The position numbers were made by a program, and so were the translations under genes. Source: Pseudomonas putida (lineage in GTDB: Bacteria > Pseudomonadota > Gammaproteobacteria > Pseudomonadales > Pseudomonadaceae). From it: a DNA stretch of 64,000 nucleotides. Position 1 is the stretch's first letter. Each line of letters starts with the position of its first letter. Below are positions 17,013 through 25,581 of the stretch, piece after piece. Below the pieces are notes generated by a model. That model was not told the DNA's origin, made no database searches, and saw only the letters and a list, made by a program, of their open reading frames with translations. The stretch spans positions 6,606,501 through 6,670,500 of the forward strand of contig NZ_CP029693.1 in the NCBI RefSeq assembly GCF_003228315.1, given 5' to 3'.

Positions 17013-20000
17013 TCAGAAGGCGACCTTGACGCCAAGCATCCCATCGTAGCCATGGCTGTCGCCGTCGAAGGCTTGTCTGTACCCGGTCGATACCGTGAAG
17101 GTCGTGCGGGCATTGGCCTGGTAGTCGATGCCCACGTTCACTTCGCCCCAGGTGCCGCTGATGTCCGCTTCAAAGGGCACGAAGCCGTTCTGCGAGGAGA
17201 ATTCGGTTTTCGGTTGCCCCTTGAACTCATGCCACACGCTGGGGCGGACCCAGGCGTTGGTGCGGCGTACGGTGTTGTCCGAACCTGTCGTCTCCCAGTC
17301 TTTTGCAATGCGCACCCCCAGCCGGCCGATCAGCGAGTCCACATCCTCGAAGCGCACGTCGGCGGCCAGGTCGTGGCTGTCATCCAGGTCGACCGAGCTG
17401 TAGATCAGTTGCGCCTGGGGTTCGACAAACAGATCCTTCCTCATTTCAAACGGATAACCGGCTTCCACTGACGCGGTGTAGCCCCAGCCGTCGGTCTTCA
17501 GCTTGTTGATGTTGGTCGGTTTGGCCTCGATATCGAAGTGGTGCAGTTGCAGGACGCCATCGAGGTACCAGCCGGCCTGTCCGAAGTGTGTCCAGTACGC
17601 TCCCAGGCTGTAGGCACGCAACGTATCGTCGCCGGCATTGTTGCCGGTGTAGTGTTTGACCCCGCCGTCGATGTTGCCCACCGCCAACGACACACCGGCC
17701 TGCTCATGACTGCCGTCGGGTCTGGTATCACGGTACAGATCCACACCGACCTGGAAGGCGGACAGGTCGTAGTTGTAGCCGGGGGTATTGCCCAGAATGC
17801 TCTTTGAGCCGTCCTGTTCGCCGCTTCGATAAATCATCCGGCCCCAGCCCAGCGAAGGGCCGTAGGTCTGTTCGTCATTGGCCGGCCGAGGCTCTCCCTG
17901 ATTCAAGCGCTCTTCGCCGACCCGCTCATGCAGGGTGTCGACGAGGGTACGGGTGTAGACCAGCGCCAGGGCTGGCACGGCGGTGTAGAGCGACGTCTGC
18001 GGGCGAAAATTGGGCACGGGTGCAGGCACGGGATCAGGTGGTGAAGGGGCAGGGGGCGAGGGATCAGGTGGCACGGGATCAATCGTCGAGCGAAGGTACC
18101 AGGCCTGATCGTTGCTGCCGTCCACGCTGGAGCGATGCAAGGTGTACTCGAAAGGACCCGCGTAGGCGGGACCGGCCAGGGTAAAGGTGCCGGCCGATGT
18201 GCTGGCGCCATTGATTGCATCGACGACCTTGATGCCATTGCCCACCGTCACCGCACCGAGTCCTCCCACATTGGTGACCTGCAGCGAGGCCGTGCCGCTG
18301 GTCGCCGCGTGGTTGAGCACCAGCACGTCGGTGTCCTGCACGACAGCGTCGTTGAGGCGCGTGTTGAACAGTATTCGACTGCCTGGATTGAAGGTCGCAC
18401 TGGCACTGTCGATCGTGAACGTTGCGCGGGTGACGGGCTGGCGGCCGGCGATATCGAGGGTTGAATTGCTGCCTAAGGTGAACTGGTCGGCACGCACCGT
18501 TCCCGCGACGCCACCGGCCAACGTGGTGCCGGAACCGAGCACGAAGCTGCTCGGCGCGGTGCCTGAGACATCGGTCGCACGTGCCCCATAGATCGCTTGA
18601 TTGGCCACCTCGAATGTACCGGCCTGCACCTGCGTGTCACCGTAGACCTGCGACCAGCGATCGACCTCGGCGCTGTAGCGGGAGGCATCGAATGACAGCA
18701 GGCCGTCGCCAGTCTTCAAGACAGTCACCAGGCCATTGGCCGCGTTGCTCTGCACCGGGTCGAAGAAGGTAATCGTCCGACCAGCGCCAGCATTGAAGGT
18801 TGTGGTGGATGCGCCGCCGCTGTTGTTCAGGTAGATCGCGTTGGCCTGTGGGTCGACGTGGCTGTTGCCCGAAAAACTGATGTCCCCACCCGTCGCGTTC
18901 AGCGTGACGTCGCTACCGCCCCAGATCGCGCCGCCTTTGCCGCCGGCACTGTTGCCGCTGAACACGGTTGCGCTGCCTGCGTCGAGGGTAACGGTGCCAG
19001 TCGCGGAAATCGCGCCGCCATTGCTGGCGGCGGTGTTGTTCGTGAAGGAGACAGTGCCACCGGCAGGCGCGAGATTCACATTGCCGCCGGCCGCGTTGAT
19101 CGCACCTCCTGCGCCACTGCCGGCAACGTTGCTGTCCATGGTGACTGCGCCGTTGACGGTCACATCGCCAGCCACGGCGTTGATGCCGCCGCCGATACCG
19201 GCAACGTTGCGATTGGCGCTGAGGTTTCCATTCACCGTGACGCCACCAGCCTGCGCATTGATCGCGCCGCCGGTTCCATTGGCCAGTGAGGTATTGCCGT
19301 CAGCCGTCAAATTGCCGTTGATCGTCACGGCGTTGTTGGAATAGATGCCGCCACCGTTCGCCGAGGCGGTGTTATCGGACAAGGTGATGGCGGTGCCGTT
19401 GAGCGTTGTCGTGCCAAAGACCCGAACACCACCGCCGAACGCCACCGACCCCACGAACAGGCTGCCGTCGGGATTGAAACCGGCCCTGTTGCCGGTAATC
19501 GTCACCACAGAGCTGCTGTTACCCAGGACGACGCTGCCGTTGGAGATAATCCCGCCGCCGCTCCACGACCCCCGGTTGTTGGTGATGGACACATTGCCGC
19601 TGGTCGTCGCCAGGCTGACGTTGCTGGCTGCGGTCGTGGCGGCAATCGCACCGCCATTGCCCTGGCCGTTGAACACGCTGGCGGCGACATTGTTGTCCAG
19701 GCTTACGTTGCCGGTGACGAGCACGGCGCCTGTCGTAAAGATGGCGCCCCCGGAGGTGGCCCCGAGGTTGTTGTTGGCGGTGAGTGTTCCGTTCACGGTG
19801 ACGCCGCCCGTGCCGGCATTGATGAAACCGCCGTTGCCCCCGGTCAGTGTGTTGTTGGTGGCCGTCACATTGCCCGTGGCGTTCACCCCGAGCGACGCAA
19901 TCGCCCCGCCATTGGAGGTCGCCTTGTTGTTGGCGAAGAGGATGCTGTTGCCGGTCAATGTCGTGGTGCCGACGGTATTGGAAATCGCGCCCCCGCTGGA

Positions 20001-20879
20001 AGTGCCGGGAACCTGCGCGCCGCCGGGCGTGAAGCCCGCCGAGTTGCCGGTTATCACCAGCGTGCTTCCTGCGGCGCCCAGCGAGACATTGCCCGCGCCG
20101 GCACCGGCGGCGAAGATCGCACCACCGTTGGAGGATGACAGGTTGTTGGTCAGGGTCACGCTGCCACCGGCCGTCGCCAGCCGCACGTTGCCGTTCGCGG
20201 CCCGAATGGCGCCACCGGGGCCGGCACCCGCTCCGGTGATTGAATTGGTTGCGGTGGTGATATTGGCGTTCAAGGTCGCGTTGCCGCTGACCACGATATC
20301 GCCGGAGCCGGCATAGATCGCACCACCACCTTTTACCGTGGTGTTGGGCGCCACTGAACCGCTGGTGTTGTTATTGGCGACCAGGCCGCCGTTGACGGTT
20401 ATTCCTCCCGCAGTCACCGCGACCGCGCCGCCGTTGCCATTGGTCGCGGCATTGTTACTGACTGAAAGATCCCCGTTGACGGTCAGCGCGCCCGTCAGGG
20501 AAATGGCCCCGCCCGTGACCTCATTGCCCCCGACAAAGGTGACATTGCTCAGATTGAGTGTTGAAGCGCCACCGGAAAAGAATCCGAAGTGACCGGCGCC
20601 GTCATTCATCGTGACGATGCTGCCGCCGGCAACGCCGTTGATGGTCAGCCCTGGCGGGCCTGTGGGCAGTGCCTTGGCGAATGAAACAGCGGCACCGTTG
20701 GACAGAAAGGCATTGCCTTGCAGGTCCCAGATGCTGCCGTTGACCGGTGTCAGGCTATTGAGGTTGGTGTTGTCCGGCACAGTCTGCGCCAGCACCGGAA
20801 CGGTCGCTGATGGAAGAATCAGCGCGGCCAGGAGCGTAAAAGTGGAGGGGCGTCTGGAGATTATTTGATGCTTATTCAT
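17013..20879 (-). CDS. Large autotransporter (type Va) with GGAI-type repeats
   Basis: A 1288-residue secreted protein. The signal peptide covers residues ~1-31, ending VPVLAQ. The passenger (~50-720) is a long run of imperfect repeats with N-N-x-x-x-x-x-GGAI and V-N-G-N/L elements, as in beta-helical autotransporters and chlamydial Pmp proteins. A proline-rich linker (about 960-990, with PPDPSPPAPSPPDP) leads to a C-terminal beta-barrel of about 270 residues that ends in VKVAF, the outer-membrane assembly signal. AGGA precedes the ATG. Probable role: surface adhesin or biofilm factor. No cleavage or protease motif was seen. Confidence 0.9.
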   Translation of the reverse strand: MNKHQIISRRPSTFTLLAALILPSATVPVLAQTVPDNTNLNSLTPVNGSIWDLQGNAFLSNGAAVSFAKALPTGPPGLTINGVAGGSIVTMNDGAGHFGFFSGGASTLNLSNVTFVGGNEVTGGAISLTGALTVNGDLSVSNNAATNGNGGAVAVTAGGITVNGGLVANNNTSGSVAPNTTVKGGGAIYAGSGDIVVSGNATLNANITTATNSITGAGAGPGGAIRAANGNVRLATAGGSVTLTNNLSSSNGGAIFAAGAGAGNVSLGAAGSTLVITGNSAGFTPGGAQVPGTSSGGAISNTVGTTTLTGNSILFANNKATSNGGAIASLGVNATGNVTATNNTLTGGNGGFINAGTGGVTVNGTLTANNNLGATSGGAIFTTGAVLVTGNVSLDNNVAASVFNGQGNGGAIAATTAASNVSLATTSGNVSITNNRGSWSGGGIISNGSVVLGNSSSVVTITGNRAGFNPDGSLFVGSVAFGGGVRVFGTTTLNGTAITLSDNTASANGGGIYSNNAVTINGNLTADGNTSLANGTGGAINAQAGGVTVNGNLSANRNVAGIGGGINAVAGDVTVNGAVTMDSNVAGSGAGGAINAAGGNVNLAPAGGTVSFTNNTAASNGGAISATGTVTLDAGSATVFSGNSAGGKGGAIWGGSDVTLNATGGDISFSGNSHVDPQANAIYLNNSGGASTTTFNAGAGRTITFFDPVQSNAANGLVTVLKTGDGLLSFDASRYSAEVDRWSQVYGDTQVQAGTFEVANQAIYGARATDVSGTAPSSFVLGSGTTLAGGVAGTVRADQFTLGSNSTLDIAGRQPVTRATFTIDSASATFNPGSRILFNTRLNDAVVQDTDVLVLNHAATSGTASLQVTNVGGLGAVTVGNGIKVVDAINGASTSAGTFTLAGPAYAGPFEYTLHRSSVDGSNDQAWYLRSTIDPVPPDPSPPAPSPPDPVPAPVPNFRPQTSLYTAVPALALVYTRTLVDTLHERVGEERLNQGEPRPANDEQTYGPSLGWGRMIYRSGEQDGSKSILGNTPGYNYDLSAFQVGVDLYRDTRPDGSHEQAGVSLAVGNIDGGVKHYTGNNAGDDTLRAYSLGAYWTHFGQAGWYLDGVLQLHHFDIEAKPTNINKLKTDGWGYTASVEAGYPFEMRKDLFVEPQAQLIYSSVDLDDSHDLAADVRFEDVDSLIGRLGVRIAKDWETTGSDNTVRRTNAWVRPSVWHEFKGQPKTEFSSQNGFVPFEADISGTWGEVNVGIDYQANARTTFTVSTGYRQAFDGDSHGYDGMLGVKVAF

Positions 20880-21042
20880 GGTGGCATCCTGTCCAACGCA
20901 ATGATGAGCATAGAGATGAAGAGCCCATTGTTCTTCATGGATCCAAAAGCATCATTCAGGATGGTACATAAGTTGAAATACTGCCAATTAATGGCCGTCA
21001 AACAGGGTATTGGATGGGTTCGGCTTGAGTGCGTGGCGGGCT

Positions 21043-21072
21043 CAAAAGATCGCAGCCTTCGGCAGCTCCTGC
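21043..21072. repeat. Half element of the GATCGCAGCC repeat family
   Basis: This arm, reading AAAAGATCGCAGCCTTCGGC onwards, matches the left arm of the inverted repeat at 24008-24085. A second degenerate copy lies near 16934-16960. It sits downstream of the acetyltransferase gene. Confidence 0.7.
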
Positions 21073-21117
21073 AGGGGGATGTGTGTTCTGTAGGAAGTAG
21101 TGTGGGCTGCCGTAGTC

Positions 21118-21624
21118 TTATTCCACTGCGTTGAAAGCCTCGTGGTATTGCACGATGCCTGCTGGCACATCACCGTTGAAGGACAGCGCCTGGAAATATT
21201 CCTGAGGAACGCCAGGCAGCTCCAATCCGGTATTCGCCTTGAAACCAAAGCGACCGTAGTAGCCAGGATCACCCAGCAACACACAGCCCGCCGCACCCTT
21301 GCCCTGCAACTGGGCCAGCGCCGCTTTCATCAAGGCTGATCCGATCCCCTGACCCTGGTGTTCCGGCGCCACGGATATGGGCCCGAGTCCGTACCATCCC
21401 GTTGCACCGCCAGACACGCTGACGGGGGAGATGGCAACGTGGCCGATGATTTCACCGTTCTCCACTGCAACCAGAGAAACCGTCAGTTGCCCGGCGCGGC
21501 GCAGGGCGTCGACGATGAAATGTTCGGTGTGGCTGGTGTGTTCTGCGTGTTTAAACGCAGCGGCAGTCAGTGTGGCGATGGGTTGGATGTCTTCGGGTTG
21601 TTCGTTGCGGATGGTCAAATTCAT
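21118..21624 (-). CDS. GNAT-family N-acetyltransferase
   Basis: A 168-residue protein of the YhbS-like GNAT group. The acetyl-CoA binding loop is visible in GPISVAPEHQGQGIGSALM (motif A, Q/RxxGxG/A), followed by LLGDPGYYGRFGF. The target could be a small amine or a protein N-terminus; nothing in the context decides this. It follows the 436-residue orphan on the same strand with about 50 bp between. Confidence 0.9.
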   Translation of the reverse strand: MNLTIRNEQPEDIQPIATLTAAAFKHAEHTSHTEHFIVDALRRAGQLTVSLVAVENGEIIGHVAISPVSVSGGATGWYGLGPISVAPEHQGQGIGSALMKAALAQLQGKGAAGCVLLGDPGYYGRFGFKANTGLELPGVPQEYFQALSFNGDVPAGIVQYHEAFNAVE

Positions 21625-21675
21625 GGGGTGTTTTTTCTCTGGTGTCCTGCGTGTTGCTTGATTATCAGAGGCGGA

Positions 21676-22986
21676 TCAGTCCCGTTTAACTCGGGAGATG
21701 CCTTCGACAATGGTTGAGTACTTCTTGTAATTCTTCAACTCGTCCTCGCTGATGGTAACCCCCAATCGCCGTTGCACCAGCTTGTGATAACCGCGTATGG
21801 CTTTCGCCTTGTGATAGGTATCGAACAGGATGCTCGCCCTGCCTTTGATACGGGAAAGATGGATCTGCCGGGCGGCCAGTTTCAGCAGTTCACCGATGGA
21901 CAGTTTCGGGCTTATGTCCAGTTCAAAAGCACCGTCCTTTGACTGCCCGGAGATTTCAACGCCAAGGATTTCCGCGATGATTGCGCTGTCGATGCGCTTG
22001 GACGAGATCTTGTTCAAGGCCCCGATGACTTCATGCATGTGATGTTTCTTGAGGCTTTCCAGTTCATCCAGGGACAGGTTCGCCGGGTTTTTAAGCACAT
22101 TCTGGTACTCGCGATACTTTGTGCGGAATGACGCGAACTCTTCGCGAAGCGAGAGTATTTGCGCGTAGATGGAAGTGGCACTGCCATCGGATCGGTCCAG
22201 GACCAACGCCACTATCGGGGGGATTGCCATGGCGCTGTTGTATCCATCTGCAATAAGCCCTCGGGTGTCTTTATCAAACTTTTCCGAGACGAATCGATAA
22301 AGGCGGGCGGCCACATTGTTATGGGCGATGGAATTACTCATGAGCACGATGGGACTTTCCACGGCATCACCGACATAGTCCGCTTTCAATTCGTTGACCA
22401 TTGCCGCCCGCGCCATGATCTTGGCCATGTTTTCCCAGTCCGTGTAACGCCCCCCGTCATTGCCGTCGTTGGCATCTTCACGCGCTTGGTCGAAGTCGCT
22501 GCCGGAGGCATAACGCTGCCAGTCATTCAGGCGCTGTTGGGTGAAAAAGAGATTGCTTCTCTGGGACTGTTCATACAGCGAATCCACAAAGGCAGCGCCA
22601 TGGAACGCGTAATAAAAAGCTGAACTCAGTACTTGTTCCCGGGACGCATGTGCGTAGGAGGGCACACGGCAAATCATTTGGATTTTTTCCCGCCACTCGT
22701 TCTCGACTTTCTCCCTCAATGGCTTGCCTTCAGCCCATCGATCTTCGGGTGACAGGTTCAATACTCCAGCGCCGTGCAGAAACTCCCACATGGCCGAATC
22801 ACTGACCGACTTGCCGCCAGTGTCTGCGAACGGCAAGTACCAGAGGCGTTCATACAGCACCGAGGCTTCGATCAAGGAAAAGAACGAAAGCAGGCAGGAC
22901 AGCGTGCTTTTACCGTCAATCGCCCGGGAGGCATTGTTCAGGAGCCTGGGGCTGAGCACTGCATCGCCAAAGAGCGGGTCAGTCAT
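21676..22986 (-). CDS. Hypothetical protein, no recognised domain
   Basis: A 436-residue protein that I do not recognise. It lacks a signal peptide and membrane segments, so it is probably cytoplasmic. It is largely helical by eye, with charged stretches such as LREEFASFRTKYREYQ and LDELESLKKHHMHEV that could form coiled coil. A basic C-terminus ends SRVKRD. The ATG at 22986 has GAGG upstream. It may be co-transcribed with the acetyltransferase downstream. Isolated genes of this look often belong to variable islands or defence loci, but no such partner is visible. Confidence 0.7.
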   Translation of the reverse strand: MTDPLFGDAVLSPRLLNNASRAIDGKSTLSCLLSFFSLIEASVLYERLWYLPFADTGGKSVSDSAMWEFLHGAGVLNLSPEDRWAEGKPLREKVENEWREKIQMICRVPSYAHASREQVLSSAFYYAFHGAAFVDSLYEQSQRSNLFFTQQRLNDWQRYASGSDFDQAREDANDGNDGGRYTDWENMAKIMARAAMVNELKADYVGDAVESPIVLMSNSIAHNNVAARLYRFVSEKFDKDTRGLIADGYNSAMAIPPIVALVLDRSDGSATSIYAQILSLREEFASFRTKYREYQNVLKNPANLSLDELESLKKHHMHEVIGALNKISSKRIDSAIIAEILGVEISGQSKDGAFELDISPKLSIGELLKLAARQIHLSRIKGRASILFDTYHKAKAIRGYHKLVQRRLGVTISEDELKNYKKYSTIVEGISRVKRD

Positions 22987-23104
22987 GGCACGCCTCGTCC
23001 AGAGTCAGGGGAGAAGCCAGGCCCGAAGAATTTCAGCTACGGGCCCTGTTCAGCAAAAGCATAGTCGCCATGTCGCTGCGCAAGCGCTTACACCCTGTAG
23101 ACCG

Positions 23105-23719
23105 CTAGTGCCTTGGAACGCGTCGACGATCGAAAGGGCTGTCGCCAAACATGGGAATTGGCTGCGCAACGCTGACAGGCGCAGGCGCCACCGTTGGCGC
23201 CTCCCAGCTCGATGACTGAAAACTCATGTTCTTCAGAATCCGGTTCCCACTCAGTTCGTGCTTTGCCACCGCCAGCAGATGCAACAACACCAACCCACCC
23301 AACATCTCGGTACTGTCCCGATGGGCCGCATGGAAGTCGTGCAGCCACTGGGGATTGGTGATCAGTGGCGGCAAGCTGGGCAATCCGAACACGCTGATCG
23401 GGCGGTCCATCATCAGTACGCCGGTCAGCAACACCATCGCTGTTATCAGGTAGATCAGGTTATGAACAAAAGTCGCTAATAACTCACCCGGCCCGGCGGG
23501 GTATTTGCGTAGATGATTGATGCGCAAAATCGCACGCAACACAAAGAAGGGAATGAACAATGTCGTCATCGAAATATTGAGAGCCGTTATCAAAGACTTT
23601 ATATCGGGCGAAGCCTTGAATAACGCGACGTAAGAGCCCGTGCATAAAGACCAGAGAATAATGAAAGCCGACAGCCAATGCAGTGCAACTTGTGCCTTAG
23701 TGTATTTACTGTGACTCAT
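23105..23719 (-). CDS. Cytochrome b561
   Basis: A 204-residue di-haem inner-membrane electron carrier of the YodB/CybB family with four membrane helices. Candidate haem ligands are His in VALHWLSAF (helix 1), FVHNLIYL (helix 2), HDFHAAH (loop) and LHLLAVAKHEL (helix 4). It probably passes electrons from ubiquinol to a periplasmic acceptor such as superoxide or a reductase. GAGGA lies 8 nt ahead of the ATG. The C-terminal tail after residue ~170 is proline-rich and poorly conserved in the family. Confidence 0.9.
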   Translation of the reverse strand: MSHSKYTKAQVALHWLSAFIILWSLCTGSYVALFKASPDIKSLITALNISMTTLFIPFFVLRAILRINHLRKYPAGPGELLATFVHNLIYLITAMVLLTGVLMMDRPISVFGLPSLPPLITNPQWLHDFHAAHRDSTEMLGGLVLLHLLAVAKHELSGNRILKNMSFQSSSWEAPTVAPAPVSVAQPIPMFGDSPFDRRRVPRH

Positions 23720-24105
23720 GACGGTTTCCTCAAACTTGATTGAGAGGGATTGTTATTCATGCCGTCCTGTAGTCGATGTCCTCCCGAGAACTTATGTAAC
23801 TCCCTGAACTGTCAACTTTGTGGACGGGACAAGCTTGCTTGGCAATAACTAAGCCAAACAGTAGTGATGACTCACAAGCCTTTGAGTCGGGAGCTTTAGT
23901 CGTTATTAGCTGCGATTGGGGCAGGCATATGGTTGGGGACTTTCCCCATTGTTGGGAGGGGATTACGCCGATTTCGGTTGGATCCGAAGTTGGTATATAT
24001 CGGATTGAAAAGATCGCAGCCTGCGGCAGCTCCTACATTGGGATGGCGTACACCCTGTAGGAGCTGCCGAAGGCTGCGATCTTTTTGGGGACTATGCCGG
24101 CTCAG
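23720..24105. other. Intergenic region with a long inverted repeat
   Basis: About 385 bp between cytochrome b561 (start) and the dehydrogenase (end). Apart from the inverted repeat at 24008-24085, nothing convincing was found. One short frame at about 23818-24060 lacks codon bias and family features. Confidence 0.5.
24008..24085. repeat. Long inverted repeat of the GATCGCAGCC family
   Basis: Arms of about 29 nt (AAAAGATCGCAGCCTGCGGC... and the matching ...GCCGAAGGCTGCGATCTTTT) flank a ~20-nt centre and can form a long hairpin with an A/T-rich base. It lies 20 bp after the dehydrogenase stop, so it may act as its terminator. Related half-copies occur at 21043-21072 and near 16934. Confidence 0.8.
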
Positions 24106-24813
24106 TTAGCGGCCAGCACTCTGGCCGCCATCGACGTGCAGGATTTCTCCGGTGATGAACTCCGCCGAATCCAGAAACACGATGGCGCTGGCGACTTCGC
24201 TCGGTTCGCCCATGCGGCCCAGCGGGTGCAGGGCGCCGAGCATTTCGAAGTATTCCTCTTTATGCATCGGCGTCTTCATGACGCCCGGTGCAACGGCGTT
24301 GATGCGGATACCTTTGCTGGCGTATTCGATCGCCAGCGCCTTGGTGACGTAGTTCAGGCCACCTTTGGTCAGCGCCGCCAACGCGGTGTGCGCACCGCTG
24401 ATGCCGTTGTCCACGCTGCCGGTGACGGTCACCACATGGCCGTTGCCATGCTTTTCCATTTCGGCGATGGCCAGTTGGGTGATGTGGTAGAAGCCCGCCA
24501 CGTTCACGTTCAAGACGGCGTTGAAGTCTTCGAGGGTGTGCTCGGTGAACGGCTTGCCGATGTAAATGCCGGCGTTGTTCACCAGCGTGTCGACTCGGCC
24601 GAATCGCGTCAGCGCTTCGTCGATGACACGTCGCGCAGTGTCCGGGTCGCCGATATCGCCCGGCACTGTGTGGATGCTCGGATCTTGCGATGGCTTGATC
24701 GAACGGGACGTGGCGACGACATGGTAATCAAGCTTGCGGAACGCCTTTACGATCTCTGCACCCATGCCTTGTGACGCACCGGTAACGATCACAACCTTTT
24801 GTGATGCACTCAT
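24106..24813 (-). CDS. Short-chain dehydrogenase/reductase
   Basis: A 235-residue classical SDR. I placed the start at 24813 (MSASQKVVIVTGAS), with GGAG 6 nt upstream. The NAD(P)-binding glycine motif TGASQGMG is at residues ~10-17, followed by NNAG at about 80. The catalytic set has Ser in VTGSVDNG, but the usual YxxxK position reads ALTKGGLNYV-like, so the Tyr is not obvious. The Lys is present (A-L-T-K-G). The substrate is unknown. Confidence 0.88.
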   Translation of the reverse strand: MSASQKVVIVTGASQGMGAEIVKAFRKLDYHVVATSRSIKPSQDPSIHTVPGDIGDPDTARRVIDEALTRFGRVDTLVNNAGIYIGKPFTEHTLEDFNAVLNVNVAGFYHITQLAIAEMEKHGNGHVVTVTGSVDNGISGAHTALAALTKGGLNYVTKALAIEYASKGIRINAVAPGVMKTPMHKEEYFEMLGALHPLGRMGEPSEVASAIVFLDSAEFITGEILHVDGGQSAGR

Positions 24814-25117
24814 GTCGTTGACTCCAGAAAAGTAGTGTTTGGCCGGGTTGCCGGACTGACGGTCCCGGCCAGCGAGTTGTAGGCCCACGGACAAAGTGTG
24901 GCCCTGGCCCCAGTCTAAAGATCTGGCCGAAGGTGTCGTTTGTGCATTGGGAAGGGCTGTCGATACATGGGTATGAGCGGCTTAGTGCTCAAGTATGTGT
25001 GGCGGCACCGAGCATTGCGGAATGTAGGAAATTTCGCAGAAAAAATAAGCACGGCCTGACATCTAACCGCTTGCCCGAGTCATAAGCTGCGGTTTCCGAA
25101 CTGATCAAGACACTGAA
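24814..25117. other. Intergenic region, divergent
   Basis: About 300 bp between the divergent dehydrogenase and small orphan genes. It should hold both promoters. No repeat, hairpin or recognisable operator was seen. Confidence 0.5.
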
Positions 25118-25363
25118 ATGGACGAAAAACTGCAGCAGCAATTCGATACGTTGGCCGATGCAATCAAGCAGAAACTGATCGCTACCCTGGATATGAAAAT
25201 CGACTTGATTTCGTGCTCTCCGCTCGACGAGTTGGAGTACCGCATTACCAGACAGCTGATCGATATGGGCATTACCGCGAAGGCGTTGAGCGTCTGCGAA
25301 GCGCTGTACTTCCGTGACCGTCTGGAAGCTGCATACGTTATGTCGGAGGACAATAAGCATTGA
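25118..25363 (+). CDS. Small hypothetical protein
   Basis: An 81-residue acidic protein without a signal peptide or membrane segment and with no recognised domain. It is helical by eye (QQQFDTLADAIKQKL and YRITRQLIDMGITAKAL). It is a single gene flanked by a REP element. The reading frame is moderately convincing because codon use is Pseudomonas-like, but no partner suggests a role. Confidence 0.55.
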   Translation: MDEKLQQQFDTLADAIKQKLIATLDMKIDLISCSPLDELEYRITRQLIDMGITAKALSVCEALYFRDRLEAAYVMSEDNKH

Positions 25364-25410
25364 TGGTGGGGAGGCCTGCGACGCCTGATCGATCGCGTCG
25401 CCCTCACGCC

Positions 25411-25436
25411 CATCGCGAGCAGGCTCGCTCCCACAG
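25411..25436. repeat. Single REP element
   Basis: A lone right-hand REP, CATCGCGAGCAGGCTCGCTC then CCACAG, located 48 bp after the small orphan gene. Its left partner is missing or lost. Confidence 0.8.
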
Positions 25437-25479
25437 TTTTCCAGGGCGTTCACACAGATTGCGGACATCCACAAACCCC

Positions 25480-25581
25480 CTGTGGGAGCGAGCCTGTTCG
25501 CGATGGACGTTAACGATGACGCGTTCATCCAGATACCCCGCGTCATCGTTGAACACCATCGCGAGCAGGCTCGCTCCTACA
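25480..25581. repeat. REPIN overlapping a stop codon
   Basis: Left arm CTGTGGGAGCGAGCCTGTTC and right arm GAGCAGGCTCGCTCCTACA, around 100 bp overall. Its right edge overlaps the stop codon (25577-25579) of the SCO1-cytochrome c gene, so the REP supplies the last codon of that gene. Confidence 0.9.

Noticed and set aside
23818..24060. An 80-codon plus-strand frame
   Set aside because: It runs into an inverted repeat, has no ribosome-binding site and no recognisable feature.
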